Part shown: positions 29,046-38,281 of the stretch, piece by piece | How the letters are laid out: every line of letters begins with the position of its first letter | Numbering within the stretch: the first letter of the stretch is position 1 | Source of the DNA: Mesoterricola sediminis | GTDB taxonomy: Bacteria > Acidobacteriota > Holophagae > Holophagales > Holophagaceae | Direction of reading: 5' to 3' | DNA length: 64,000 nt | Assembly: GCF_030295425.1 (NCBI RefSeq) | Contig: NZ_AP027081.1 | Coordinates: 2,773,001-2,837,000, forward strand | Notes under the pieces: model-generated | The model's input: only the letters and a program-made list of their open reading frames with translations | What the model was told of the DNA's origin: nothing | Database searches by the model: none | Position numbers and translations under genes: made by a program

Positions 29046-29092
29046 CCTTGACACGGTAGGGGTCGGTGGTTCGATTCCACTCGCGCCAACCA
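29046..29092 (+). repeat. attR: second copy of the tRNA-Val 3' end
   Basis: 47 bases identical to 19835-19881 (anticodon stem to CCA). The 5' half of a tRNA is absent upstream, so this is a displaced 3' fragment and not a second tRNA gene. It marks the right boundary of the island. Confidence 0.93.
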
Positions 29093-29100
29093 GTAAAGAA

Positions 29101-29126
29101 AAGAGGCCGCTTACGAGCGGCCTCTT
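29101..29126 (+). terminator. Terminator downstream of attR (probably the original tRNA-Val terminator)
   Basis: An 11-bp stem AAGAGGCCGCT / AGCGGCCTCTT with loop TACG, followed by TCGCG and no T-run. It lies 8 bp after the attR copy, the same distance as the terminator after the intact tRNA. Confidence 0.7.
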
Positions 29127-29276
29127 TCGCGTTCACATCCCCGTAATAGACACCTTCCCCGAAACATCCCCGAAGTTGCAGGCAAACCATCCGGGATCAG
29201 GAAGGACCAGGAAGGACCCAAACGGCGCCCCAACCGGGTGAAGATCGGCCCCCCGCGTGACCTTGAAGGCCGCCGT

Positions 29277-29534
29277 CTATCCCGTGTCTTCCGGGTTCGG
29301 GGCCGCGAGGAAATCGTCCACCGCCACGACTGGGATGATCACGCGCTTGCCGCAACGCACGGTACGGAGCCGCTTCTCCTCGATGAGCCGCATGATTGTG
29401 TTCCGCCCACCATCCAGAACTTCAGCGGCCTCCTCGATGGTGTAGGCCTTCCGCGGCAAGACCGCCGGGGCGGGCACCTGGAGCAGGATCGGCTGGCGCT
29501 CCCGGAATTCACGGCGCCGGCATTCAATCCCCAT
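29277..29534 (-). CDS. Excisionase/MerR-type DNA-binding protein
   Basis: 85 aa from MGIECRRREFRERQPILLQV. It has a single helix-turn-helix of the excisionase family: PRKAYTIEEAAEVLDGGRNT then IMRLIEEKRLRTVRCGKRVI, VDDFLAAP. Start at 29534 has GGAGG 13 bp upstream; a longer in-frame reading to 29843 has no supporting ribosome site. It lies just outside attR, so it may be left from an earlier element at the same tRNA. Confidence 0.75.
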   Translation of the reverse strand: MGIECRRREFRERQPILLQVPAPAVLPRKAYTIEEAAEVLDGGRNTIMRLIEEKRLRTVRCGKRVIIPVVAVDDFLAAPNPEDTG

Positions 29535-29591
29535 GGCTGCCCCGCCTCCAAGGTCAGACCTTGAACGTACTACCTTTCCGAGGGTGAAACC

Positions 29592-29897
29592 ATGCCACGA
29601 CGAAGCGACCATCCCGGACCAACCCTGGAAGACACCTTCGGCCCCACGGAAGGTGAACCATCCACGCAGTATCTTGCCGTGATCGAATGGGTGAGAAAGG
29701 ACATGGGGGTGGCGGAGTGGCATGCCGACCGCCTTGGCAGGAACAGGAATCCCCAGCTCGCGTTCCCCTTCATCACCTTCTCGGTGTTGCCGGGTAACGA
29801 GGTGCGGCCATGGCTGAAAAAGGTAGGATTGGCTGCGGTCCAAAAGGGCATGCCCTTGGCCCTTCAGCAGGGTTGGGTGACAGGCGTGGACGAATAG
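29592..29897 (+). CDS. Hypothetical protein, 101 aa
   Basis: Reads MPRRSDHPGPTLEDTFGPTE...QYLAVIEWVRKDMGVAEWHA. No family recognised, no Cys, no signal peptide, no membrane segment. GAGGGTGAAACC precedes the ATG. It could be a remnant of mobile DNA; overlap with an antiparallel frame makes it less certain that it is real. Confidence 0.4.
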   Translation: MPRRSDHPGPTLEDTFGPTEGEPSTQYLAVIEWVRKDMGVAEWHADRLGRNRNPQLAFPFITFSVLPGNEVRPWLKKVGLAAVQKGMPLALQQGWVTGVDE

Positions 29898-29927
29898 ACC
29901 GCGCCTCCAGAATGACCCGAGTGCGCA

Positions 29928-31265
29928 TTACTTCTGACGCATGACATCTCCTCCCGTGACAAGCATGGGTCGATCCCATCCGGGATCCCCCGCATCCATC
30001 CCGGCCAGGAAGCTCAGCGCTATCCCCGCTGAACCGTTCAGCCAGCCCGGGTCAGGGTTCCATTCCACCTCGCTGCCTTCCGTTGCGGGAATGTAGGCAA
30101 GAAACCCTCCGGCCTCGGTTCCGGCTCTGCGCATGCCCAGCGCCATGTCATATCCCTCCAAGGCCCTGTCGCGAAACCGGGCCATACCGGTCTCCTGGTA
30201 CAGCCGCGAGAACAGATGCGCATCCCCCGCGGCACCATGGCACAGGGCCGCATCATGGATTCCGGCCCATGGTTCCCGTCGTTCGGCGCAAGCCGACCCC
30301 AAATGAATCGCCACCTGGCGCCACCGTTCCTTTCCGGAACTCTTGGCGACACCCAGCATCACGGCTGCAATCCCGAGATCGCCGTAGCACCATGAAAGCC
30401 GACAGCCGTCCATGGCCAAAGAATTCCCTGGGTTTACCCAGCGGCCGAATACAAAACCGTCAGGATGTGACATCCGGCAGGAGAGCAGCCAGGTCAAAGT
30501 GCGCTCGAGCAACGGCAATGCCGGCGCGTGCCCCTGGCCGTAGGCACTAGCCAGGAACCCGAGGATTCCCGGGATTCCGTGGGCGACCCCCAGGTCGATT
30601 CGGCCGTCCGGCTCTTGCGGGCGCGATCCGGTCCAGCCGTCGATAGGGGCCTCATGCCCCGCCCCCCCATGAAGCACCCGGTGCTCGGACGCCAAGAGCC
30701 GTTCAAGCACCAGGCGGACCACCTTTTGGGAGCCAGCTCCGCCGGGCCGGTCCAAGGCATAAAGGCCGATTCCCGCCAATCCGTCGATGAGTTCACACGG
30801 CACCCGCCATGCATTCTTCTCCAGGAGCTGCACCAAGGCCGAATCAACAGCTTCGTTCAGATCCTCCGGCTCATCCAGAATCCCCATTTTCTGCAGGTGA
30901 TCCACTGTCCAGGCGACTCCGCTGTAGCCGGCGTAAAGGCCGGGGCGCTCCCGCAGCTCGGGAAGCAGCGCCACACTGGTTTCGAGATGCGCCAAGGCTC
31001 TGGATTTCCAGGCAGGGCCCTGCTTCCCATGGTTGCCCCTTGCCGCGTAGGCGAAGGCCAACGCAAACCCGGCATGCCCGCCGGCAAGGGTGGCTCCCCA
31101 CCCCGATTCCTGCGGTGCCGGCAAGCTGTCCAGGATCTCATCGACGGCCGCTCTCGCCTGCTTCAGGCGTGGACCTGCCAGAAGGGGGCGCCAGGATCCA
31201 TCCATGCCCGAAGGTGCCGGGCCAGGGGCCAAGGTTCCGCCAGTTGGCCAGCTCCACCCCCCCAT
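29928..31265 (-). CDS. lanC: Lanthionine synthetase C-like cyclase (LanC)
   Basis: 445 aa. Double alpha-barrel cyclase that joins Cys thiols to dehydrated Ser/Thr. Repeated barrel motifs GGHAGFALAF, GLYAGYSGVAWT, ELIDGLAGIGLYAL, DLGVAHGIPGILGFL (His229) and GSAGIALSFL are visible, and all zinc ligands are present: Cys293 (WCYGD) and Cys342-His343 (CHGAAG). Start at 31265 or 31205; neither has a strong ribosome site. It is divergent from lanB with a gap of about 110 bp, which should hold the promoters. As a stand-alone LanC beside lanB this is class I lanthipeptide machinery. Confidence 0.92.
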   Translation of the reverse strand: MGGWSWPTGGTLAPGPAPSGMDGSWRPLLAGPRLKQARAAVDEILDSLPAPQESGWGATLAGGHAGFALAFAYAARGNHGKQGPAWKSRALAHLETSVALLPELRERPGLYAGYSGVAWTVDHLQKMGILDEPEDLNEAVDSALVQLLEKNAWRVPCELIDGLAGIGLYALDRPGGAGSQKVVRLVLERLLASEHRVLHGGAGHEAPIDGWTGSRPQEPDGRIDLGVAHGIPGILGFLASAYGQGHAPALPLLERTLTWLLSCRMSHPDGFVFGRWVNPGNSLAMDGCRLSWCYGDLGIAAVMLGVAKSSGKERWRQVAIHLGSACAERREPWAGIHDAALCHGAAGDAHLFSRLYQETGMARFRDRALEGYDMALGMRRAGTEAGGFLAYIPATEGSEVEWNPDPGWLNGSAGIALSFLAGMDAGDPGWDRPMLVTGGDVMRQK

Positions 31266-31376
31266 TCACGGGCAAAACGGCACTGCAACCTTTGGCCTTC
31301 AGCGATCACCCATTCTCCAAGGGGGCCGCCTGAGTCCCTGGATGGGATTCTTCAACCCCATGCGCGTTCGAATGAG

Positions 31377-34300
31377 ATGGAAGATAAAAAACCCGCATTC
31401 CACCTGGACGACTTCTTCGCCTTCCGGATTCCCTTGCTCCCCTACCGGGACTGGGAAACGTGGAGTGAGGGCCTGCGCGCCGCTCCGGCCCAGGCTGGCC
31501 CGGATGGATTCCGTCAGGCCTATGCCTTCGACATGGAACTTCTGCGCAGTCGCCTCCGCCTCTGGGCGGCACGTCCCGAAGTCAGGGAAGCCCTTTTCGT
31601 GGCATCACCGGACCTGGTGGACAGCCTGCCCCGATGGGCCGAAACCCCAGACAGCGAAGGAGGCCGCCGAACGGAACGGGCCTTGGTCCGTTACTTGGCC
31701 CGGATGTGCAACCGCCCCACCCCTTTCGGCCTGTTCGCCGCCCACGGAACCGGCCACCTGGGTCCCGAGACCCGCCTGAGCATCGCCCCCCGGGTATCCT
31801 GGAATCGCCATTCCCGGCTGGACATGGGCTACGTTGACCAGTTCGTGGCCGTGTTGGAACAGGATCGCGGTCTCCGCGGAGCCCTCTCCTTCCGGCCCAA
31901 CTCCAGTCTTTATACCGCGGGCGGGCAAATCCGCTGGGTTCGCAGTTGGATCGAGGCCGGCGGACGCCGGTTCGAACTGATGGGCGCCAGGATGGACGAC
32001 CCCCTCCGCGCCTTGCTGGAAGCAGCCCGGGACGGAATCGGCCTGACGGGATTGACGGACCTCCTTTGGGATGGTGAGCTGGCCCAAGAGGAGATCCATG
32101 GGTACCTTCATGCCGTGATTGACCGCCAGATCCTGGTGTCAGACCTACAGCCCCCGGCGACGGGGAAGGAGCCTTTGAAAGGATTGGCGGCCCAACTTGA
32201 CCGGACGCCATCTTCCCAGGCCATGGCCACGTCCCTGTCCCATGTAGCCCGCTTGCTGGAGGACTTGGATTCCCGCGGGTTGGGCCAACCCCCGGAGGCC
32301 TACCGGGCCTTGAGGTCCGCCCTGCCACATGCAGACTCGGGGCCTTTCGGCTCAAGGCCTTGGCAGGTGGACCTTTTCCACCCGCCCGACTCCTTCGCCC
32401 TGGGGCACAGCCTGCAGGCGGAGATCATGGCCGCGGTGACCTGTTTGAGGCGTTTCGGCTTCCGAAGGCCCTTCGATCCCCTCGGCCCCTTCAAGGCGGC
32501 CTTCACCCGGCGCTATGAGGACCATTGGCCGCCCCTGCTGGAGGCGCTGGATCCTGAATCCGGCATCGGTCTCGACGGAACCGGCGGTGACGTGGCGTTG
32601 GGGGTCCCCCTGCTGGAGGGGCTCGAAGGGAAATCCTTGGAAGCCGCGGAGGAGTCCGGGGAATCGGCCTTTACAGCCCTGGAGGCCCACCTGCTGAAAC
32701 GGATCCAGGCCCTGGAAAGTTCCATCCCGCCATGCCTGGATTTGCAGGAAGCGGACATGAAGGCCCTTAACCGTGAACCGGCGGTGCCCCTGCCGGATTC
32801 CTTTTCGCTCATGGTGGAGTTGGCTGGCCGATCCGTCGAGGCCTTGGATTCCGGCGACGGGTGGATCCTGGTCCATGCTGGAGGGGGACCCTCCGCGGCC
32901 AGGATGCTGGGGCGTTTCTGCCACGGGGATCCCGATCTGGCCTCCAAGGTCCGCAGCCATTTGAAACGGGAGGAGGGGCTCCGACCGGGGGCCCTCTTCG
33001 CCGAGATCGCGCACCTGGGGGAAGGCCGGATGGGCAACGTTCTGGCGCGGCCCGTCCTGCGGGACTACGAGATCCCTTGCCTGGGACGTTCGGGAGCGGA
33101 GCCGGACCGGTGGCTTCCCCTGGAGGACCTTCATGTGGGGCTGCGGGGTGAACGCCTGGTCCTATGGTCCCGCAAGCACGACCGGGAGGTGCTGCCGCGC
33201 CTTGCCAGCGCCGCCGCCTACCAGGACCGCGGCAACGAGATCTACCGATTCCTAGGGCTTCTTCAGGACCAGGGCGTCCAGAACTTCCTGGGCTTCTCCT
33301 GGGGACGGCTCGAAACCGAGCCCTGCCTGCCCCGGCTCACCTGCGGGCGGATGGTGTTTGCCCGCGCCCAATGGCGCCTGGAGACGGCGGATCTTGACCC
33401 CATCCGGCGCGCTTATGACGCCCAGGGCCGGTTCCTAGCATTCCAGGAACTCCGGCAGGGGCGGAGGCTCCCCCGGCGTCTGGTACTGGCGGACAGCGAC
33501 CAGGAACTGCCGGTGGACCTGGACAACCCCCTGAGCGTCGAGGCCTTGTGGTCCCTGCTCCGAGTCCGGAAGGGGGCCGTGCTGCTGGAGGATTTCCCCT
33601 CCGCAGACCTCCTGCCGGCGCGTGGCCCCGATGGCGCCTACCGGCATCAACTCATCCTGACCTTCCTGGGGGAGCACGGACAGGTTCCGCTACCCGAGCC
33701 TCCGCCTCGGCTCGGCCGAAACCCCGTCCTTCATGCCCCAGGTTCCGAGTGGCTGTACGCCAGGCTCTACATGGGCCGGCACACCGCGGACAGACTCCTG
33801 GCCGGCGCCCTGGGTGGATGGATCCGGGATGTGATGCGGTCAGGCATGGCGGACCGCTGGTTCTTCCTTCGCTACTCGGATCCTGAGCCTCACCTGCGCC
33901 TGCGCTTCCACGGTGATCCAGGGATCCTGTGGGGGCACCTCCTTCCCAGCCTCAAGCTCGCTGCGCAACCCTGGCTCGCCGAAGGCTCCGCCTGGGGGTT
34001 CCAGTTGGATGCCTATGTTCCAGAAACCGGCCGCTATGGCGGCACGGACAACCTGGAGCGGGCGGAACGGGTCTTCCAACTGGACAGCGATGCAGTCCTG
34101 GAATGGCTCGGGTCCGGCGCCGGCAGCCCCGGCGCCGACCGCTGGAGGCTTGCCATGGTCAGCGTTGACGGCTACTACGAGGCCGCAGGATTCACCCTGC
34201 AGGAACGGCTGGCCCAGGCCCGGGCGCGCAGGGAGGACTTCCGCGTGGAATTCGGCCTCCACCGCCCGGAACGCCGCCAGCGCCTGGGTGCGGCGTTCCG

Positions 34301-34598
34301 GCGGGAGCGGCCGGCGCTGTCCCGGATCCTGGCCGGCCCGGAACTCGAGCCCGGCGGCCCCGCCCTGGCCATCCTGGAAGCCCGGAATTCCCGGTTGAGG
34401 GTGGAACTTGAGGCCATGCGGGCCCTGGAGGCTTCAGGCGGCCTGGAGGGCTCCTTCGAGGCCGTACTGGCCAGCCTCCTGCACATGTCCATCAACCGGC
34501 TCCTGGCTTCGGCCCAGCGGCCCCAGGAGGCAGTGATCCATGATTTCCTGGTCCGCTGGTACGAATCCTGGCTGGGCCGGGACCGGAAGGCACCCTAG
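31377..34598 (+). CDS. lanB: Lanthipeptide dehydratase LanB (full length)
   Basis: 1073 aa from MEDKKPAFHLDDFFAFRIPL. The long N-terminal glutamylation domain (about 10-690) contains YLARMCNRPTPFGLFAAHGT, the conserved PTPFGLF motif. The C-terminal SpaB_C/elimination domain (about 745-1065) contains WLYARLYMGRHTADRLL and WFFLRYSDPEPHLRLRFHGD. Such proteins glutamylate Ser/Thr using Glu-tRNA and eliminate to Dha/Dhb. The single chain holds both halves, as in NisB. The stop is 2 bp before the hlyD-like gene. No good ribosome site is seen, but the protein begins where homologues begin. Confidence 0.92.
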   Translation: MEDKKPAFHLDDFFAFRIPLLPYRDWETWSEGLRAAPAQAGPDGFRQAYAFDMELLRSRLRLWAARPEVREALFVASPDLVDSLPRWAETPDSEGGRRTERALVRYLARMCNRPTPFGLFAAHGTGHLGPETRLSIAPRVSWNRHSRLDMGYVDQFVAVLEQDRGLRGALSFRPNSSLYTAGGQIRWVRSWIEAGGRRFELMGARMDDPLRALLEAARDGIGLTGLTDLLWDGELAQEEIHGYLHAVIDRQILVSDLQPPATGKEPLKGLAAQLDRTPSSQAMATSLSHVARLLEDLDSRGLGQPPEAYRALRSALPHADSGPFGSRPWQVDLFHPPDSFALGHSLQAEIMAAVTCLRRFGFRRPFDPLGPFKAAFTRRYEDHWPPLLEALDPESGIGLDGTGGDVALGVPLLEGLEGKSLEAAEESGESAFTALEAHLLKRIQALESSIPPCLDLQEADMKALNREPAVPLPDSFSLMVELAGRSVEALDSGDGWILVHAGGGPSAARMLGRFCHGDPDLASKVRSHLKREEGLRPGALFAEIAHLGEGRMGNVLARPVLRDYEIPCLGRSGAEPDRWLPLEDLHVGLRGERLVLWSRKHDREVLPRLASAAAYQDRGNEIYRFLGLLQDQGVQNFLGFSWGRLETEPCLPRLTCGRMVFARAQWRLETADLDPIRRAYDAQGRFLAFQELRQGRRLPRRLVLADSDQELPVDLDNPLSVEALWSLLRVRKGAVLLEDFPSADLLPARGPDGAYRHQLILTFLGEHGQVPLPEPPPRLGRNPVLHAPGSEWLYARLYMGRHTADRLLAGALGGWIRDVMRSGMADRWFFLRYSDPEPHLRLRFHGDPGILWGHLLPSLKLAAQPWLAEGSAWGFQLDAYVPETGRYGGTDNLERAERVFQLDSDAVLEWLGSGAGSPGADRWRLAMVSVDGYYEAAGFTLQERLAQARARREDFRVEFGLHRPERRQRLGAAFRRERPALSRILAGPELEPGGPALAILEARNSRLRVELEAMRALEASGGLEGSFEAVLASLLHMSINRLLASAQRPQEAVIHDFLVRWYESWLGRDRKAP

Positions 34599-34600
34599 CC

Positions 34601-35809
34601 ATGCCCGCCCCCGCCGGTGCCCCCCTGTTCCGCCAGGAAGCGCTGGAGGCCTATCTTCGCGACCGGAACGGCCGGGAAATTCTGCGGGTGAGCCCCCTCT
34701 GGAGTTGGACCGTCACGGTGACTCTCGCCTGCCTGCTGGCGGCCGCGCTTGCCTTCGCCTTCCTGGGGAAGGTCGATGTCATCGAGAAAGGCCCGGGCAT
34801 CCTGCGGCCGCAGGGCGGTGTGCGCCTCCTCTCGGCCCAGGCGGAAGGGGTGATCTCCCAGGTGCTGGCCAGGACCGGCGACCCGGTCAAGGCGGGGGAT
34901 CCCATCCTGCGGCTGGAGGCCCCCCAGCTCAAGGGCGCCATCCAGGAAGCGGACCTGACCCTGGCTGCGCACGTTCGCGAACAGGCAGAGGTCGCCGACA
35001 ACCAGGCGTCCCTGTTCGCGCAACAGAGGGCCATGGCCCAGGTCCGGGTCGAGCATCTTGAGCGGGAGACAGCGAGTTTCCTCCGCACCCGTGACCGCGC
35101 CGCCGATCAGCTCTCCGCCCAAAGGGAATTGCACAGGCAGGGCCTCATCAGCCGGATGGAAATGCTGGATCATGAAAACCGGTTCGATGCCGCCCAACGG
35201 GATGTCGCTTCCGGCGAGAGCGAGCTGAGCCGGGCCCGCCAGGAGCTGGCCATGCTGGAGACCCAGCGGCGGCAGCAGGTGTGGCAGCAGAAGACCGGGG
35301 TTGCCCTGGCCCAGGCACGGCGCGTATCCCTGGAACACCGCCTGGGGCAGACGCTCATTGCCAGCCCGGTGGACGGGATCGTGGACGGCCTGGTCCTGCG
35401 GGCGGGGGATCTGGTCAGCCCAGGTGCCGTGACAGCCAAGGTGATCCCCCTCGGCACGCCCCTCAGGGTCATCGCCTTCCTCCGGGAAAAGGACAGGGCC
35501 TTCGTGCGCGAAACCGATCCGGTGACCCTGGAACTGGCGCAGTATCCCCACGCCGAATTCGGGACCCTCAAGGGACAGGTGGTGCGGGTGGGCACGGATC
35601 TGGCGGGCCCGGCGGAAATCCAGGAAGCCTTCGGCGTTCCCGAAGGACCGGTGGCCAGTCCCAGCTTCCGGGTGGAAATCCAGCTCGACCCGGGTCAGGG
35701 GAATCAATGGAACCTCCGATCGGGCATGCTGCTCGAGGCCCGGTTCACCCTGCGCCGCCAGCGTCTCGCGGCCCTGGTCCTTGACCCGCTCCGCCGGTGG
35801 CTGCGTTGA
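34601..35809 (+). CDS. HlyD-family periplasmic adaptor of the lanthipeptide exporter
   Basis: 402 aa. A cytoplasmic head (residues 1-35) is followed by one membrane helix (about 36-57, WTVTVTLACLLAAALAFAF) and a barrel-sandwich/lipoyl half (VISQVLARTGDPVKAGDPIL, LIASPVDGIVDGLVLRAGDL). A long coiled coil lies between (about 115-235). It would link the inner-membrane ABC exporter to an outer-membrane channel, showing a Gram-negative type I-like export route. Overlaps the C39-ABC gene by 4 bp if that starts at TTG 35806. Confidence 0.9.
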   Translation: MPAPAGAPLFRQEALEAYLRDRNGREILRVSPLWSWTVTVTLACLLAAALAFAFLGKVDVIEKGPGILRPQGGVRLLSAQAEGVISQVLARTGDPVKAGDPILRLEAPQLKGAIQEADLTLAAHVREQAEVADNQASLFAQQRAMAQVRVEHLERETASFLRTRDRAADQLSAQRELHRQGLISRMEMLDHENRFDAAQRDVASGESELSRARQELAMLETQRRQQVWQQKTGVALAQARRVSLEHRLGQTLIASPVDGIVDGLVLRAGDLVSPGAVTAKVIPLGTPLRVIAFLREKDRAFVRETDPVTLELAQYPHAEFGTLKGQVVRVGTDLAGPAEIQEAFGVPEGPVASPSFRVEIQLDPGQGNQWNLRSGMLLEARFTLRRQRLAALVLDPLRRWLR

Positions 35810-35949
35810 GCCGGCGCGCACGGGTCCCCTTCATCCCCCAGATGGAGAACGCGGAATGCGGGGCCGCCTGCCTCGCCATGATCCTGGGCCGCCTGGGCCA
35901 TCACGCGCCGTTGCCGGAGGTGCGCCAGGCATGCAATGTGGGCCGCGAC
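35806..35949 (+). pseudogene. C39 peptidase-ABC transporter, 5' fragment cut by IS element
   Basis: First 48 codons of a LanT-type transporter, from TTG 35806 (overlapping the hlyD stop; GTG 35797 is the alternative). They hold the peptidase C39 active site: oxyanion Gln12 and Cys18 in PQMENAECGAACLAMIL. The frame runs to GRD at the IS junction. Joined to the 3' fragment at 39851 after removing the element and one target copy, it gives a continuous protein of 713 aa, the usual size of C39-ABC exporters, with no base lost. Confidence 0.92.
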
Positions 35950-36061
35950 TTGGATGCTAACCAAAACCAGGCCGCTTCTGCTCTCCAGAAGCAGTCCACA
36001 CCTGAAACAGGATCGGAATCCTGGGCGGATGGCAGCCATCAGCGAAACTCCGGGCCAGGGC

Positions 36062-36102
36062 AGCACTCGGGGCGGAGGCCGTAGGCCGGAGCGCCGAGTG
36101 CT
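36062..36102 (-). terminator. Inverted repeat after istB, probable terminator
   Basis: AGCACTCGG (36062-36070) pairs with CCGAGTGCT (36094-36102) around a GC-rich loop that can fold further. It lies 31 bp past the istB stop, inside the left end of the element. Confidence 0.5.
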
Positions 36103-36132
36103 GTCCTGGCCCGGGGTCTGGGGGCTCAGGGC

Positions 36133-36858
36133 TCAGCCCTGTGGGTCACGCAGGGACACGCCGTTGATGCGCACCGTCTTGCACCGGTGCCGCAGCCGGC
36201 TCAGCAGGGCTTCCACCAGTCCCGGGTTGCCCAGGAAGTTCTGCCACTCAGGGAAGTCCAGGTTGGTGGTGATGATCGTGGGGTAGCGGTTGTAACGCTC
36301 CTCCATGAGCTTGAAAAAGATGTTGGTCTGCTCCGGCTTGATGTTCAGGTAGCCCAGTTCGTCGATCAGGAGGACCTGGATCCGGGACAGGCGTGTCAGG
36401 AGCTTGCGGGAGGACCTGTCCGCCAGGGAGGCGTACATCTCGTCGAACAGGTCCTGGGCGCGGATGAACAGGCCGCGGTGCCCGTTCTGCAGGGCCTTGA
36501 GGAGGATCCCGGACGCCAGCCCCGTCTTGCCCACCCCGGTCGGGCCGATGAACACGATGTTCTCGGCCTTGGCGATGAAGTCCAGTTCACCGAAGGACCG
36601 GATCTGGCGCTGGTTGACGGAGGGCTGCTGCTTGTAGGGGAAGCTCTCCAGGGTCCAGTTCTCCGGAAGCCTGGCCTGCCGGATCCGGTAGGCCATCGCC
36701 GATTCCTGCTGGTGATGCCATTGCGCCCGCAGCAGCCGCGCCAGGAACTCCTCGTAGGAGGGCTCCTCCTTGGCGGCCTCCGCCAACTCCTGGTCCAGGA
36801 TCTCGGCCATCCGCCCCAGATGCAGGTTTCTGAGCAGTTGCTCCAAGTCATCCTTCAT
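36133..36858 (-). CDS. istB: IS21 helper ATPase IstB
   Basis: 241-aa AAA+ DnaA/DnaC-like ATPase: Walker A IGPTGVGKTGLASGIL (about 103-118), Walker B IQVLLIDELGYLNI, sensor TTNLDFPEWQNFLG. IstB assembles on target DNA and activates IstA. Its start overlaps the istA stop by 11 bp, the normal arrangement. Full length, no damage seen. Confidence 0.96.
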   Translation of the reverse strand: MKDDLEQLLRNLHLGRMAEILDQELAEAAKEEPSYEEFLARLLRAQWHHQQESAMAYRIRQARLPENWTLESFPYKQQPSVNQRQIRSFGELDFIAKAENIVFIGPTGVGKTGLASGILLKALQNGHRGLFIRAQDLFDEMYASLADRSSRKLLTRLSRIQVLLIDELGYLNIKPEQTNIFFKLMEERYNRYPTIITTNLDFPEWQNFLGNPGLVEALLSRLRHRCKTVRINGVSLRDPQG

Positions 36859-38281
36859 GGTCGTCCTCCTTGGGATCAGGGGTGGGGTCGCCGGCGGTGT
36901 CTCCGAGTACGAAGTACTCCCGGGCGATGTGCCGAAGCACCATCCGGTCCAGCCGCTCCAGGTCGAACAGGCCGTATTCCAGGGCGGTCCCGATGGCGGC
37001 CAGCAGCGGGGCGCGGGGGTAGTCCCGGACCATGGCCTGCAGCCGCCTCAGCATGCGCAGCATCCGGCCCGGATGCCGGACCCGGAAGGCGGCGACGTAC
37101 CCGGCCAGGGCCGGCTCTGCCAGCAGCAGGTCCACCTCCTCAGGGCTGGTGGTTCGTTTGCTCCGGCCCTGGCCGCGAGGGGCCCGGTGGGCGGGATCGA
37201 TCACCCGCTGGCCGGAGGCGTCCAGCACCTTGCGGTGGGTAGCCACCTGCCTTGGACCAACAAAGACCTCGATCTGGTCGCGGGTCTCCCGCACTTCGAG
37301 CTGGTGGCCGATCAGCGCATAGGGGATGGAGTAGCGGTTGCCTCCGATGCTGACGAAGCCCTGGATGTCCCCGATCCTCTGGTGGAGCTGGTAGACGGTG
37401 GGGACCCAGATGGGCAGCGGCCTGAGCTGGGTCCGCTCCTCCAGGAACAGCTCCCTCGGGCTGGCCTGGAGGCTGCGCTTGCGGGTGGCGTTGACCTTCT
37501 CGCACCAGTCCCGGGCCTGCCGGTTGAGATCGTCCCAGTCCCGGAATTCGCGGCCGGCCAGGAAGTTGTTCTCGATGTAATCGAATGGCCGCTCCACCCG
37601 GGCGCTGCGGTTGGCATGGCCCAGCGCATGGGCGCGGAACTCGAATCCGAACCGCTCGGCGAATGCCGCCATCTCCGGCGCGGGGATCATGGACGCCCCC
37701 GTGCCCTGGGACACCACCACGTGGGTGTTGTCGATCATGCAGCGGGCGCAGGCCCCACCAAAGAACTGCAGGGCTTCCGTGAGGAACACCTTGCACCAGA
37801 AGCGGTTGAAGGTCGGGTAGTACTGGTGGAACAGCATCCGGGAATGGCAGAGCACCAGGCTTGCGTCCTGGATGAGGAGCATCCGCTCCCCGATCCGCAC
37901 CCGGTGCGGACTGGTGTCGTGCTGCATCTCCTCGCCGGGTTGGAAATGGTATTCCCCGGAGGGCTGGGGTCCCGGGTGGCCGATGCCGTGGCGGCGGCAG
38001 AACCCCGTCAGCGCCTGGTAGGACAGGTCGGCGCCGCGTTCGCGCAGGATCTCGTGGACCCGGATCAGGTTGCCCTTGCAGGCCGGGAACAGTTCCAGGA
38101 TCTCCTCCCGGTGCGGCTCGGCCTTCTCCGGCCGCTGGTTTTCGGGGATCGTCGGGGCCCCTGCCGCCAGCACCCGGCCCACGGTGTCCCGCGAGGCCCT
38201 CACGGCCCGGGCGATGCCCCGGATCGTGTGCCCCTGCTCGCGGAGCACCAGGATGGCGGTCCGTTTCGACTCGTCAAGCAT
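36848..38281 (-). CDS. istA: IS21 transposase IstA
   Basis: 477 aa from MLDESKRTAILVLREQGHTI. N-terminal helix-turn-helix (IRGIARAVRASRDTVGRVLA), then an RNase H-fold DDE domain: Asp in LLIQDASLVL, Asp in ARCMIDNTHVVV and Glu in ARVERPFDYIENNF. The C-terminal beta-barrel-like part begins about residue 300 (FVSIGGNRYSIPYALIG). The start at 38281 overlaps the ParB-like stop by 8 bp; a longer reading to 38548 is only antisense/other-frame overlap. Confidence 0.94.
   Translation of the reverse strand: MLDESKRTAILVLREQGHTIRGIARAVRASRDTVGRVLAAGAPTIPENQRPEKAEPHREEILELFPACKGNLIRVHEILRERGADLSYQALTGFCRRHGIGHPGPQPSGEYHFQPGEEMQHDTSPHRVRIGERMLLIQDASLVLCHSRMLFHQYYPTFNRFWCKVFLTEALQFFGGACARCMIDNTHVVVSQGTGASMIPAPEMAAFAERFGFEFRAHALGHANRSARVERPFDYIENNFLAGREFRDWDDLNRQARDWCEKVNATRKRSLQASPRELFLEERTQLRPLPIWVPTVYQLHQRIGDIQGFVSIGGNRYSIPYALIGHQLEVRETRDQIEVFVGPRQVATHRKVLDASGQRVIDPAHRAPRGQGRSKRTTSPEEVDLLLAEPALAGYVAAFRVRHPGRMLRMLRRLQAMVRDYPRAPLLAAIGTALEYGLFDLERLDRMVLRHIAREYFVLGDTAGDPTPDPKEDDHEG

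Larger units (their letters stand above)
19835..29092. mobile_element. tRNA-Val genomic island with Shedu, Gabija and two integrases
   Basis: About 9.3 kb between 47-bp direct repeats. Contents in order: tRNA-restoring 3' end with terminator, truncated P4-type integrase, nucleotidyltransferase/Xre pair, intact tyrosine integrase, SduA-like nuclease, GajA, GajB. The block from about 24.3 to 25.7 kb is strikingly AT-rich compared with the rest of the window, and the Gabija genes are intermediate, so the cargo has a different origin from the chromosome. No replication or transfer genes are present, so it would be an integrative defence island that may need outside help to move. Confidence 0.9.

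Noticed and set aside
29046-29092. Possible second tRNA-Val gene
   Set aside because: Only the 3' 47 bases are present; the acceptor 5' strand and D-arm are missing. It is the attR copy.
29190-29225. Tandem CAGGAAGGAC repeat
   Set aside because: Only two copies of a 10-bp unit in noncoding DNA; too short to interpret.
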